A stretch of 64,000 nucleotides of DNA from Vibrio viridaestus (GTDB taxonomy: Bacteria; Pseudomonadota; Gammaproteobacteria; Enterobacterales; Vibrionaceae). Made by a program: the position numbers and the translations under genes. This document shows, piece after piece, positions 44,416-53,397 of the stretch. Where the stretch lies: NCBI RefSeq assembly GCF_003856525.1, contig NZ_RJVQ01000003.1, positions 620,001 to 684,000 of the forward strand. Direction: 5' to 3'. The number at the start of each line of letters is the position of its first letter. Positions within the stretch are counted from its first letter, which is position 1. The notes under the pieces are model-generated. The model did not search any database, had not been told where the DNA came from, and saw only the letters and a list, made by a program, of their open reading frames with translations.

Positions 44416-47400
44416 TTAGAGCCTAGTATAACGCTTTCGCAAGTCCAATGTATGAGGATATTCATGCGAAATTTCTTCCTCTGGAGGGCTCATTGGACAA
44501 GGTGCTGTTTCTCTTGGGAAAAACTCTCTAATAGCCTGAAATTCGGGTGGTGGTGTGAAGGTGCCTTGAGTAAATCCGTGCTCCCAAAAGCGATTAATCC
44601 GACGAGCTTCAGCTTCGTTGCTATTCACAGGCCGCGTATCGTAGTTTCGCCCACCAGGATGACTCACATGGTAGGTACATCCACCAACAGAGATACCGTT
44701 CCATGTATCAATTAAATCAAATACCAAGGGTGTGCTGACACCGATGGTTGGATGTAAAGCCGACGGCGGTGCCCAAGCACGATAGCGAACAGAAGCGACC
44801 GACTCCCCTTTTCTCCCAGTAGAACGCAATGGTACGCGTCGGCCATTACACGCAAGAACATAACGTCCTTCGGTAAGTCCAGTAAGACGTACTTGCAGTC
44901 GCTCTACCGAAGAATCGACATAACGAGCCGTCCCCGACTGAGTCACCTCTTCTCCAAGCACATGCCAAGGTTCAATCGCCCAACGCAATTCCAGTTCAAC
45001 ATTATCGATCTTCTGACGGCCATAATGTGGGAAACGGAATTCTTCAAAAGGTGCCAACCACTCTAATTTGAATGGCAACCCATGACGCTGTAAATCATCA
45101 ACGACCTCTTTAATATCCTGCCAAACATAGTATGGCATCATAAAGCGATCATGCAGAGCCGTTCCCCAGCGAACCAACGGCTGATGATATGGCTCTTTCC
45201 AGAAACGGATAACAAGACAACGTAGCAGTAGCATTTGCACTAACGACATATGAGCATGTGGGGGCATCTCAAATCCACGAAATTCAAGTAACCCCTGTCG
45301 TCCACTGCTTGTTCCTGCTGCGTAGAGCTTATCAATACAAAATTCCGAGCGGTGTGTATTGCCTGTAATATCGACCAATAGATTTCGCATCAATCGATCG
45401 ACTAACCAAGGCTCATCGACTAATCCATCAGGAAAGTTCTGGAACGCAATTTCCATCTCATATAGCGCTTCATCTCTGCCTTCATCTGGCCGAGGTGCCT
45501 GACTCGTTGGGCCAATAAACATCCCTGAAAATAAGTAAGACAAACCGGGATGATGCTGCCAAAAGGTGACCAGACTGCGCAGTAAATCGGGTTTACGTAG
45601 AAGCGGACTATCAGCTGGCGTCTTACCACCCAATGTAACGTGGTTTCCCCCACCAGTGCCAGTATGGCGCCCGTCTAGCATGAATTTCTCGGTACCTAGA
45701 CGAGATAGATAGGCTTGATGATAGAGTGTTTCCGTGTTATCGACCAATTCCTTCCAGCTGCTAGCTGGGTGGATATTGACCTCGATAACACCTGGATCGG
45801 GCGTTATCAAAAACTTCTGTAACCGAGGATCTTTCGGTGGCTCATAACCCTCAATAACAACTGGCATTTCACACTGCTCGGCAACCGACTCAATATGGGC
45901 GATTAACGCAACATAGTGCTCTAAGGATGTCATTGGCGGCAAAAACAGATGCAGTCGCCCCTCTCTTGCCTCGACACACATGGCGGTTCTTATCACCGAT
46001 TTAGTCTCTTTCTCAAGCGGCTTTTGTAGCTGTACTGGTTGAGATTCAGTGTTCGTAGAGATGTACTCAGTTCTAATAGCCAGAGGTTCACGTGGTGCAA
46101 AAGGATCCGCTTCGGGTATAACATCTTCCTCTTCAACGGCAGGGAGAGAGTTGAGAGGCAGACGAAATCCCATAGGGCTATCCCCAGGAACTAACGTGAT
46201 GACGTCACTTCTAAGCGGCCAAATGCTACTCTCCCATTGATTGCCATTCCATTGAAGAGGAATAACATAACCAGACGGAAGGTCCAAACCTCGAGTCAGC
46301 AATTTCGCCAAGCGCCGACGTTCAAGATCATCCTTTAACGTTGCCTTTTTAGGATTCACACTGTCAGGTAACGAGCGCTCAAGCCATAGATAATAAAGGG
46401 TATCTTCAAACGCAGGTTGTAAATAACGCTCATCCAAACCTAGCGCATCACATAGCGTCTGCCCAAACTCGTAAGCGGCATTATGATCAAAACCATAATT
46501 CTTATCAACGCGTGCAAGCCATTGGTCATTTTCCCAAAGAGCCTCTCCGTCAGTTCGCCAAAAACAGCCCAATGCCCAGCGAGGTACCTCTTCTCCTGGA
46601 TACCATTTTCCTTGCCCGTAATGCAGCAAGCCTTTGGTACTAAACTGCGTTTTGAGGCGTAGCAGAAGATCTTTTGCTAATCTCAGTTTGTCTGCACCAA
46701 GCGCTTCTGTATTCCATTGACCTGAATCCATATCATCAATAGAAACAAAGGTAGGCTCTCCCCCCATCGTAAGACGGACATCTTCTTTTTCCAGCATCTG
46801 GTCGACAACGTGGCCTAAGGCTTTGATGTTTTCCCATTCCGTTGCATCATATGGCTTGGTTACTCGAGGGTCTTCATGAATACGAATCACTTCATTGGTA
46901 TAGCTGAACTCACATTCACACTCATCGGTAAAGCCGCTGATGGGCGCGGCAGAAATAGGTTCTGGTGTACAGGCCAGTGGTATATGCCCTTCTCCCGCAA
47001 ATAGTCCACTCGTTGGATCTAAACCAACCCATCCAGCCCCCGGTAAATAGACTTCACACCACGCATGAAGGTCGGTAAAGTCCTGCTCTGGCCCAGAAGG
47101 ACCGTCCAGAGCTTTAATATCAGAGGTTAACTGTACTAAATAACCTGATGCAAAGCGCGCTGCCAAACCTAACCGACGTAAAACCTGAATGAGTAACCAT
47201 GCGGTATCTCGACACGACCCTTTGCGTAAAGTGAGGGTTTCCTGACATGTCTGAACGCCAGGCTCAAGACGAATACCGTAGCCAATGTCTTTTGCCAACT
47301 GGCTATTGATGGCGACAAGAAAAGAGACTATCGGTGTCTCACTCATATCAATCGATTCAATCCACTCATCGATTTCCGGGCAATCTTCAGCCGTTTTTAA

Positions 47401-47751
47401 ATAAGGGAGCAATTCTTCATGTAGCTGCTTCGCATACTGAAAGGGATAGGTTTCCGCGTATTCTTCAATGAAAAAATCAAACGGATTGATTACTGTCATA
47501 TCCGCGATCACTTCAACTGAGAATTCCAACTTTTTCATTCTCTCAGGGAAAACTAACCGCGCCTGATAATTTCCGAATGGATCTTGCTGCCAATTAACAA
47601 AGTGCTCTTCAGGAAGTACCTTTAGTGAATACCCATGAATATGAGTACGAGAATGAGGAGCCGGTCTCAACCTCAATATATGAGGAGAAACATTAATCAA
47701 ACGATCAAACTCATACGTCGTTTTGTGTTGTATTGCGACACGAATTGTCAT
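44416..47751 (-). CDS. Transglutaminase-DUF2126 fusion protein
   Basis: A 1111-residue protein. Residues ~1-290 are a transglutaminase with its N-terminal domain; the triad is Cys in KGSCRDTAWLL, His in DLHAWCEVY and Asp in GLDPTSG. The remaining ~800 residues are DUF2126, with motifs such as MGGEPTFVSIDD, GRHTGTGGGNHVTLGG and RPDEGRDEALYE; this part resembles a glutamate-cysteine-ligase-like amidoligase in published predictions. So one chain may hold both bond-making and bond-breaking activities. It overlaps the alpha-E gene by four bases. Confidence 0.93.
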   Translation of the reverse strand: MTIRVAIQHKTTYEFDRLINVSPHILRLRPAPHSRTHIHGYSLKVLPEEHFVNWQQDPFGNYQARLVFPERMKKLEFSVEVIADMTVINPFDFFIEEYAETYPFQYAKQLHEELLPYLKTAEDCPEIDEWIESIDMSETPIVSFLVAINSQLAKDIGYGIRLEPGVQTCQETLTLRKGSCRDTAWLLIQVLRRLGLAARFASGYLVQLTSDIKALDGPSGPEQDFTDLHAWCEVYLPGAGWVGLDPTSGLFAGEGHIPLACTPEPISAAPISGFTDECECEFSYTNEVIRIHEDPRVTKPYDATEWENIKALGHVVDQMLEKEDVRLTMGGEPTFVSIDDMDSGQWNTEALGADKLRLAKDLLLRLKTQFSTKGLLHYGQGKWYPGEEVPRWALGCFWRTDGEALWENDQWLARVDKNYGFDHNAAYEFGQTLCDALGLDERYLQPAFEDTLYYLWLERSLPDSVNPKKATLKDDLERRRLAKLLTRGLDLPSGYVIPLQWNGNQWESSIWPLRSDVITLVPGDSPMGFRLPLNSLPAVEEEDVIPEADPFAPREPLAIRTEYISTNTESQPVQLQKPLEKETKSVIRTAMCVEAREGRLHLFLPPMTSLEHYVALIAHIESVAEQCEMPVVIEGYEPPKDPRLQKFLITPDPGVIEVNIHPASSWKELVDNTETLYHQAYLSRLGTEKFMLDGRHTGTGGGNHVTLGGKTPADSPLLRKPDLLRSLVTFWQHHPGLSYLFSGMFIGPTSQAPRPDEGRDEALYEMEIAFQNFPDGLVDEPWLVDRLMRNLLVDITGNTHRSEFCIDKLYAAGTSSGRQGLLEFRGFEMPPHAHMSLVQMLLLRCLVIRFWKEPYHQPLVRWGTALHDRFMMPYYVWQDIKEVVDDLQRHGLPFKLEWLAPFEEFRFPHYGRQKIDNVELELRWAIEPWHVLGEEVTQSGTARYVDSSVERLQVRLTGLTEGRYVLACNGRRVPLRSTGRKGESVASVRYRAWAPPSALHPTIGVSTPLVFDLIDTWNGISVGGCTYHVSHPGGRNYDTRPVNSNEAEARRINRFWEHGFTQGTFTPPPEFQAIREFFPRETAPCPMSPPEEEISHEYPHTLDLRKRYTRL

Positions 47752-48716
47752 GCCAACTCTCCCTGAGTTTGTGTTTGATTCTGATCGTGTTCAAAGTGAA
47801 ACCAGTTCTGCCCAATTTTCTGATTGAGCGCGATGATTGCTAACTGAACATCATTGAGATAAACACTGAATTGATGATCAAGATCTTCGGATCGTTCAAT
47901 ACCATGCGTATTATCCAAGAGGTCATCAATCTGACTGGCAAGTCCTTCGTAGCGCGGCAAATTGGCAGCAGCTGATTTAATTTCTTGTAGTGAATAGTAT
48001 TGCGAACGAGGGAAATATGGGTCGGTTAGTAAAAACGTCACTGCCTTGGCACCGCTTATCGCACTTCGAACAGTACGTCGATAGTTGAGATACGCGCTTT
48101 GTGACTTGAGAACTTTTGACCATATCACCTGACTGAGCTTAATTCGCTCTTCTGTTTCCGACTGCAGAATCAGAGTCACAGCCGAATCGACAATCCGGGT
48201 ATTCATATCGGCACGTTCAATATGGCGGCCGATGATAATGAAATTCCACGCATCATCACGACTCATTGCTCCGGTCAAAAGCCCAACGATTTTCTGACAA
48301 CCTTCGATAACAGTGCTTAAAAATTCGTGGCGCTCAGAACGGTCAATGCCTTTCTGAATGTGGCGTTTCACATAGAGGTCTAACTCGTTGACTAACTCCC
48401 AAGTTTTTCCGGGGACAACATCTCTGGTGGTACGAATGTTCTCTCTCACCATTTTTAGAGACGACAACATAGAGCTAGGGTTATCCAAATCGGCAAGAAG
48501 AAACTTAACCACACTCTTCTCTTTCTTATCCTGATATAACCGACCAAATAGTGCCACACTGCCATTAATTTCAATCAGGTTATACCAAGAAATACGCACA
48601 TTTCTCGGCAAGTCAAATAACAGATCATCATACACACTTAATAATCTGGCGGTATTTTCGATGCGCTCTAAATAACGTGCGCTCCAGTACAAACGTTCAG
48701 CAACTCTTGAAAGCAT
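47748..48716 (-). CDS. Alpha-E domain protein
   Basis: A 322-residue all-helical protein of the alpha-E (DUF403) family, starting MLSRVAERLYWSARYLERIEN, with FIIIGRHIERADMNTRIVD later. Alpha-E proteins always accompany circularly permuted ATP-grasp proteins and have no known activity of their own. Stop overlaps the next gene (ATGA), and it starts 3 bases after the ATP-grasp gene stop. Confidence 0.92.
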   Translation of the reverse strand: MLSRVAERLYWSARYLERIENTARLLSVYDDLLFDLPRNVRISWYNLIEINGSVALFGRLYQDKKEKSVVKFLLADLDNPSSMLSSLKMVRENIRTTRDVVPGKTWELVNELDLYVKRHIQKGIDRSERHEFLSTVIEGCQKIVGLLTGAMSRDDAWNFIIIGRHIERADMNTRIVDSAVTLILQSETEERIKLSQVIWSKVLKSQSAYLNYRRTVRSAISGAKAVTFLLTDPYFPRSQYYSLQEIKSAAANLPRYEGLASQIDDLLDNTHGIERSEDLDHQFSVYLNDVQLAIIALNQKIGQNWFHFEHDQNQTQTQGELA

Positions 48717-48719
48717 CTG

Positions 48720-50174
48720 TTATTCCCCCTTCGACGCCACGATCCATGTATCTTTACTACCACCACCTTGTGACGAGTTGACGACAAGGGAACCTTTCTT
48801 CATTGCAACCCTTGTCAATCCACCTGTTGTTACATAGGTTTTATCACTTTGAAGAATGAAAGGTCGTAAATCGAGATGACGAGGTTCTAGACATCCTTTG
48901 CTGATCAACGCTGGTGCGGTCGATAACTTAAGCGTTGGCTGAGCAATATAATTGCGAGGGTTTTCCGTTATGAGACGTGCAAACACCTGCTGCTCTTCTT
49001 TCGTCGAATGAGGTCCCACAAGCATGCCATAACCGCCAGATTCGTTGGCGGGTTTAACCACTAACTTATCGAGATTTGCCAACACGTATTCACGCTGTTC
49101 TTTATCTTCGCAAAGATAGGTTTTCACATTCGATAAGATCGGTTCTTCATTCAGATAGTAACGAATCAAATCAGGAACATAAGAATAAACGACTTTGTCG
49201 TCAGCCACACCGGCACCAGGTGCATTCGCTAAGGCAACATTGCCCGCTTTCCATGCGCGAATTAATCCCGGTACCCCTAGCATTGAGTCTGGAATAAATG
49301 CTTCGGGATCGATAAACAGATCATCAATTCGTCGGTAGATAACGTCAACACGTTCCGGTCCATAGATAGTTTTCATATAGACCACATCGTCATCACCCAC
49401 GAACATGTCACTACCTTCTACCAGCTCTACACCCATTTGTTGAGCCAGGAAAGCATGTTCAAAATAAGCTGAGTTGTAGATACCTGGAGTAAGAACAACG
49501 ATTTCTGGGTGTTCTATATCTCGTGGCGAAAGTGCCGCGAGAGTGTCATAGAGCTGAGATGTGTACGAATCAATCGGTAAAATGTCATCATTTTCGAAAA
49601 GCTCGGGTAAAACACGCTTCGTAATGGCTCGGTTTTCCAACATATAGGAAACACCAGAAGGTACTCGTAAATTATCTTCTAACACATAGAAAATACCATC
49701 GTCAGCACGGACTAAGTCTGTACCACAAATATGGGCCCACACTCCAAATGCCGGAGAGACACCAACACATTCTGGTCTGAAGTTTTTCGACTCTTTGATA
49801 ATGTGCTCTGGAATAATGCCATCTTTAATGCAGGTCTGTTCGTGGTATAGATCATCGATAAATCGGTTGAGTGCGATAAGTCGCTGTTTGAGTCCCTGCT
49901 CGGCTATTTTCCAGTCTTTGCTATCGATAGTCCGGGGAATAATATCAAAAGGCCAAGCCCTATCTATGTTGCCTTCCTCGGTATATACGGTAAAACTGAT
50001 GCCCATTTCCTGGATTGTTGCCTCGGCCATTAAACGCCGTTTTTCGAGCTCATCAGCGGAGAGAGTGTCTAGATAATTGAGAAGTTGAGAAGAAGCGCTT
50101 CTTGGATTGCCCTGTTCATCGAGTAATTCATCAAAAAAGCCGTCTGACTTATAGTTCTGCGTAAGTTTTTCCAT
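48720..50174 (-). CDS. Circularly permuted type 2 ATP-grasp protein
   Basis: A 484-residue ATP-grasp ligase-like protein (DUF404/DUF407). MGISFTVYTEEGNIDRAWPF, VLEDNLRVPSGVSYMLENR, LTPGIYNSAYFEHAFLA and the nucleotide-binding VVKPANESGGYGMLVG are intact, so ATP-dependent carboxylate-amine ligation is plausible. The frame opens at 50267, but ATG 50174 (MEKLTQNYKSDGFFDELL) fits the family N-terminus and has GGATGG upstream. It is the first gene of the five-gene cluster. Confidence 0.93.
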   Translation of the reverse strand: MEKLTQNYKSDGFFDELLDEQGNPRSASSQLLNYLDTLSADELEKRRLMAEATIQEMGISFTVYTEEGNIDRAWPFDIIPRTIDSKDWKIAEQGLKQRLIALNRFIDDLYHEQTCIKDGIIPEHIIKESKNFRPECVGVSPAFGVWAHICGTDLVRADDGIFYVLEDNLRVPSGVSYMLENRAITKRVLPELFENDDILPIDSYTSQLYDTLAALSPRDIEHPEIVVLTPGIYNSAYFEHAFLAQQMGVELVEGSDMFVGDDDVVYMKTIYGPERVDVIYRRIDDLFIDPEAFIPDSMLGVPGLIRAWKAGNVALANAPGAGVADDKVVYSYVPDLIRYYLNEEPILSNVKTYLCEDKEQREYVLANLDKLVVKPANESGGYGMLVGPHSTKEEQQVFARLITENPRNYIAQPTLKLSTAPALISKGCLEPRHLDLRPFILQSDKTYVTTGGLTRVAMKKGSLVVNSSQGGGSKDTWIVASKGE

Positions 50175-50441
50175 CGGCGTTCCATCCTGTAAACAACCTT
50201 GGTTAACGTCTCTTGCAAGGATAAACTTCCCTTGTGCTCCAAGTTGGTGAATGGCAAATAAAAACAATCATCATAATGAAGTGAGACTTTTCTTTATTTA
50301 TTAGTTACTTATTAAAATTTAATTTTATTTAGAATAAGTACAAATAATACATAGCAAATCTTACGCCATATTTTCACTTGTTGCATATGATAAAAACCGT
50401 ACTAATATCCCTTTCTAATACACTTCAGTTATTAAAAGAAA

Positions 50442-50467
50442 AAAGCGAAGACCAGAGTCTTCGCTTT
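50442..50467 (-). terminator. Terminator of the coiled-coil lipoprotein gene
   Basis: A perfect 11-bp stem (AAAGCGAAGAC / GTCTTCGCTTT) with a CAGA loop, followed on the minus strand by a T-run. It separates the lipoprotein gene from the ATP-grasp cluster. Confidence 0.9.
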
Positions 50468-50509
50468 AAACATAACAATTAACGTTGATATTGACGTAGA
50501 GGGGCGTCG

Positions 50510-51874
50510 TTACCAACCCAATGACGATGATGGATTGAATAAGAATTTATTCAGCTCAGGTGAATCAATACCTTGGATGCTACTCATTGTATAAGCACCG
50601 TTGGCGCCTAACGTTTCCACTGTAGGCTTCTCTGACTTACTCAAGACTTCAGCATCGAACGGAGCAAGGAACGCTTTTTGTTGACCCTGCATAGTTTTGA
50701 AATGATACACAAGCAAACCACGTTTGGCATCGCTCGAAAGTGTAATTGGTTTTGCATATTCGACGTTTGTATCGTGTTCTGCATTTTGAACCAAGTTTTG
50801 ACGCACTTTCTCAAGCACGTCAGCAAACGTGTGGTCGAGCTTATTTGTCTCTTCTCGAAGCTCTGAACGCAAGAATGCTTCTTTAACCTCTTTACTATCA
50901 ATCTCATTGAGTTGTTCTTTTGCAGACTTTATGTTTCTTTCAGCAGCCTGATACGCCCAACTATTTGGCTCAAACTTGAAAGGATGCTGGTTTTGAGCAA
51001 TTATTTTCTGTTTCTTCAGATCGCTTTTTGCATTATCTAATTTGAAGTAAAGCTGGCCATTCTTCGAGCCAAAGCGAGGCCCTAACTCTTGATTAATTTT
51101 CAATGTATCGATAATGATATTTTGGCCTACTTTAAAGGACGGTTTATCTGCAAGTTCAGTACGAACTGGTTTTAATGCATAGCAGCTGCCCTCATATTCG
51201 ATCACATCAAACTTTTCTTTTCTGCACTGACTTCCGCGTTTTTTATAGTAGCTATAACGCAAATTAATAGATGTCTGTTTTCTAATCGGCAAACTGTAAT
51301 CCATAATATCTTTATTGGTAGCATCAAGATATTGCTGTAATAAATCGTTTTTCTTATTGTTTAACTCTTCAACCTTTTTCTCAAGAGCCGTTATATTTTG
51401 TTCGAAAGGTTTAATCTGCTCCTGATAAGCCGCGAAGTTTTTATCTGACGTGTCGATATCATTTTGAGAAGTCACGATTTCTTTCTCTAACGCTGATTTT
51501 TTCTCTTCATGATAGCTAACCCACTGTTTTTGCGCCTGACTAACAGCATCAGACGTTTCTTTTATCGATGCTTCAGCCGCCGTTTTTACTGTATCAACAT
51601 GTAAGTCGCTCAAGGTCAGTTTACTATCCGATTCAAGACCAAGAATGATATCTTTAGCTTCATCCGCCTCTTTAAGCGTATCCGCGTATATTTGATACTG
51701 CTCTTTTGGTAATTGATACAGGTCACCTGATACAAATTCTAATTGTCCGGCATTGACAAACATATTTAAAGCATCTGGGATCTTAACTTCTGCTTCTTTT
51801 TCACCACACCCACTCAGTAGAGCGGCAGCGATTATAGGAAATGCTAACGACGCTGTTTTTCTTGATATAAACAA
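50510..51874 (-). CDS. Coiled-coil lipoprotein of unknown function
   Basis: Not recognised. A 454-residue predicted lipoprotein: hydrophobic signal and lipobox LSGC (Cys at residue 23; next residues GEK give no Asp+2 inner-membrane retention signal). Residues ~90-185 are strongly helical and coiled-coil (AQKQWVSYHEEKKSALEKEI, NITALEKKVEELNNKKNDLL), a middle part has paired Cys in a Tyr/Lys-rich segment, and a second helical stretch covers ~290-365. Start is TTG with AAGGA 8 bases upstream. It is monocistronic, ended by a strong terminator. The role may be structural in the envelope, by architecture only. Confidence 0.65.
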   Translation of the reverse strand: MFISRKTASLAFPIIAAALLSGCGEKEAEVKIPDALNMFVNAGQLEFVSGDLYQLPKEQYQIYADTLKEADEAKDIILGLESDSKLTLSDLHVDTVKTAAEASIKETSDAVSQAQKQWVSYHEEKKSALEKEIVTSQNDIDTSDKNFAAYQEQIKPFEQNITALEKKVEELNNKKNDLLQQYLDATNKDIMDYSLPIRKQTSINLRYSYYKKRGSQCRKEKFDVIEYEGSCYALKPVRTELADKPSFKVGQNIIIDTLKINQELGPRFGSKNGQLYFKLDNAKSDLKKQKIIAQNQHPFKFEPNSWAYQAAERNIKSAKEQLNEIDSKEVKEAFLRSELREETNKLDHTFADVLEKVRQNLVQNAEHDTNVEYAKPITLSSDAKRGLLVYHFKTMQGQQKAFLAPFDAEVLSKSEKPTVETLGANGAYTMSSIQGIDSPELNKFLFNPSSSLGW

Positions 51875-52071
51875 AATATAAGTCCTTATAATTATTTCGA
51901 TTTTTAATAACGGTCGGCATTTTAAGATATTGACAAGAAAAACCAGCGCTGCAAACTTGAGATATAAACAAACTTCTCAATGCTGAGAGCGTCTTGTTGT
52001 TTGAGTCAACACAATAATAAATAGCAAACTTAGTGCTATGTTGAGTACATCAACTCTACATAGGATTCGGT

Positions 52072-52347
52072 ATGGATAAGCCTGGCATCATGGACGTCAT
52101 CAAACGCTTTGGTTCAATAGAAGAAGCACTGCTGTATTTTGACATAAGTTTCGACCAAGCATTCATCGACGAATATCGCCTACCCTTGATCAAACGTTTT
52201 AATGGTTATCTTATTCTCAAACCACCGACCGACTGGTTTGAAGCAAGAAGAGCACTTAAAAATGCATATTGTAAAATACAGCGCTCTCGGTTAGATAAAT
52301 ACACGCGTCAGGCATGCAGAGGCTGTACAACCTGTCAAAGAAGATAG
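52072..52347 (+). CDS. NifW-like small protein with C-terminal Cys motif
   Basis: A 91-residue protein. Residues ~6-70 (IMDVIKRFGSIEEALLYFDI, DEYRLPLIKRFNGYL) fit the short NifW (nitrogenase-stabilising) family pattern, including the LxILKRF-type core. The last ten residues add a motif not expected in NifW: Cys82, Cys85 and Cys88 (CRGCTTC) in a basic context, plus Cys67. No nif gene is nearby. ATG 52072 has AGGA upstream. Related genes occur in non-fixing vibrios, so a role outside nitrogenase is likely. The family call is from pattern memory. Confidence 0.6.
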   Translation: MDKPGIMDVIKRFGSIEEALLYFDISFDQAFIDEYRLPLIKRFNGYLILKPPTDWFEARRALKNAYCKIQRSRLDKYTRQACRGCTTCQRR

Positions 52348-52468
52348 CTGCAAGTTATCTTTTATTTTCCTTCCTACTATCCCACTCAGCATAATTGCAT
52401 TACATTATCCGATTCTAAACGGATTTTTATTTTTCACTGATTGTCAGTGACAGTACAAAGGAAATGTC

Positions 52469-53386
52469 ATGCAGGTTAACGCCAAACACTACCTAATGCT
52501 TTTAGGGCTTGGACTCATATGGGGTAGTTCCTTTCCATTTTTAAAAGTTGTGTTGGAAAGCATGACACCAATTAGTGCGGCAGCATTTCGCTTGACCATT
52601 TCAGCCTTAGCCATGATTGTCATAATTAATGTCTTTAAGCTGAAAATACCCAATGATTGGCGTGTGTGGCGAGATTATATGGTAATCGCCATTATCGGAA
52701 ATGTTGTTCCTTTTTTTCTTATCTCTTGGGGAGAACAACATATTAGTGCGGCTTTAGCGTCAGTACTCATGGGACTCATCCCGTTAGCCACAATGCTAGC
52801 AGCGCATATTCTCACTGACGATGAAAAAATATCGATGACCAAATTAGTGGGCGTTATTGTTGGTGGTGCTGGCGTTATCATCCTTATCGGCGTTGACGCA
52901 TTGGATGATCTTGGGACTTATGTATGGGCGCAACTGGCTGTAGTTGTCGCGGCAGTCTGCTATGGTGTTTCATCAGTTTATGCGAGACGTAGCAAGGTTA
53001 CCCAATTCAATCCATTATCAAACGCTGCCGGAGTTCTGATCTGCTCATCCCTAATCTCGTTACCGTTTGCATTTAGCTTTGAGTCGCCGTCAGAACTGGA
53101 CATTACATTGCGTTCGATTTCAGCCTTACTGTTTTTATCGCTTGTTTGTACCTGTGCGGCATATTTTCTGCTCTACAATTTGCTAGCGCAGGTAGGAGCA
53201 ACCTTTACTTCATTTAACAACTATCTTGTGCCTGTTTTTGGAATGATTATCAGTGTGATACTGCTAAACGACCCAATAAAAAGCACCACTTACATAGCAC
53301 TTGTGCTTATATTTTCTGGCTTAGCAATTTCGCAGCAGAAGAGCGTTACCCTGCGTAACCCGCTTGGTTTGGACAAACGTTACTGA
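52469..53386 (+). CDS. DMT-superfamily (EamA) transporter
   Basis: A 305-residue inner membrane protein with ten helices in two EamA repeats. The first helix reads LGLGLIWGSSFPFLKVVLES, a typical RhaT/EamA start, and the second half begins near WAQLAVVVAAVCYGVSSVYA. Probable exporter, substrate unknown. ATG 52469 has AAGGAAA in front. It is convergent with the endopeptidase gene with a 11-base gap. Confidence 0.9.
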   Translation: MQVNAKHYLMLLGLGLIWGSSFPFLKVVLESMTPISAAAFRLTISALAMIVIINVFKLKIPNDWRVWRDYMVIAIIGNVVPFFLISWGEQHISAALASVLMGLIPLATMLAAHILTDDEKISMTKLVGVIVGGAGVIILIGVDALDDLGTYVWAQLAVVVAAVCYGVSSVYARRSKVTQFNPLSNAAGVLICSSLISLPFAFSFESPSELDITLRSISALLFLSLVCTCAAYFLLYNLLAQVGATFTSFNNYLVPVFGMIISVILLNDPIKSTTYIALVLIFSGLAISQQKSVTLRNPLGLDKRY

Positions 53387-53397
53387 AGATTAAACCA

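Noticed and set aside
52072-52347. Nitrogen fixation capability
   Set aside because: A single NifW-like gene without any nif structural genes is no evidence for it.
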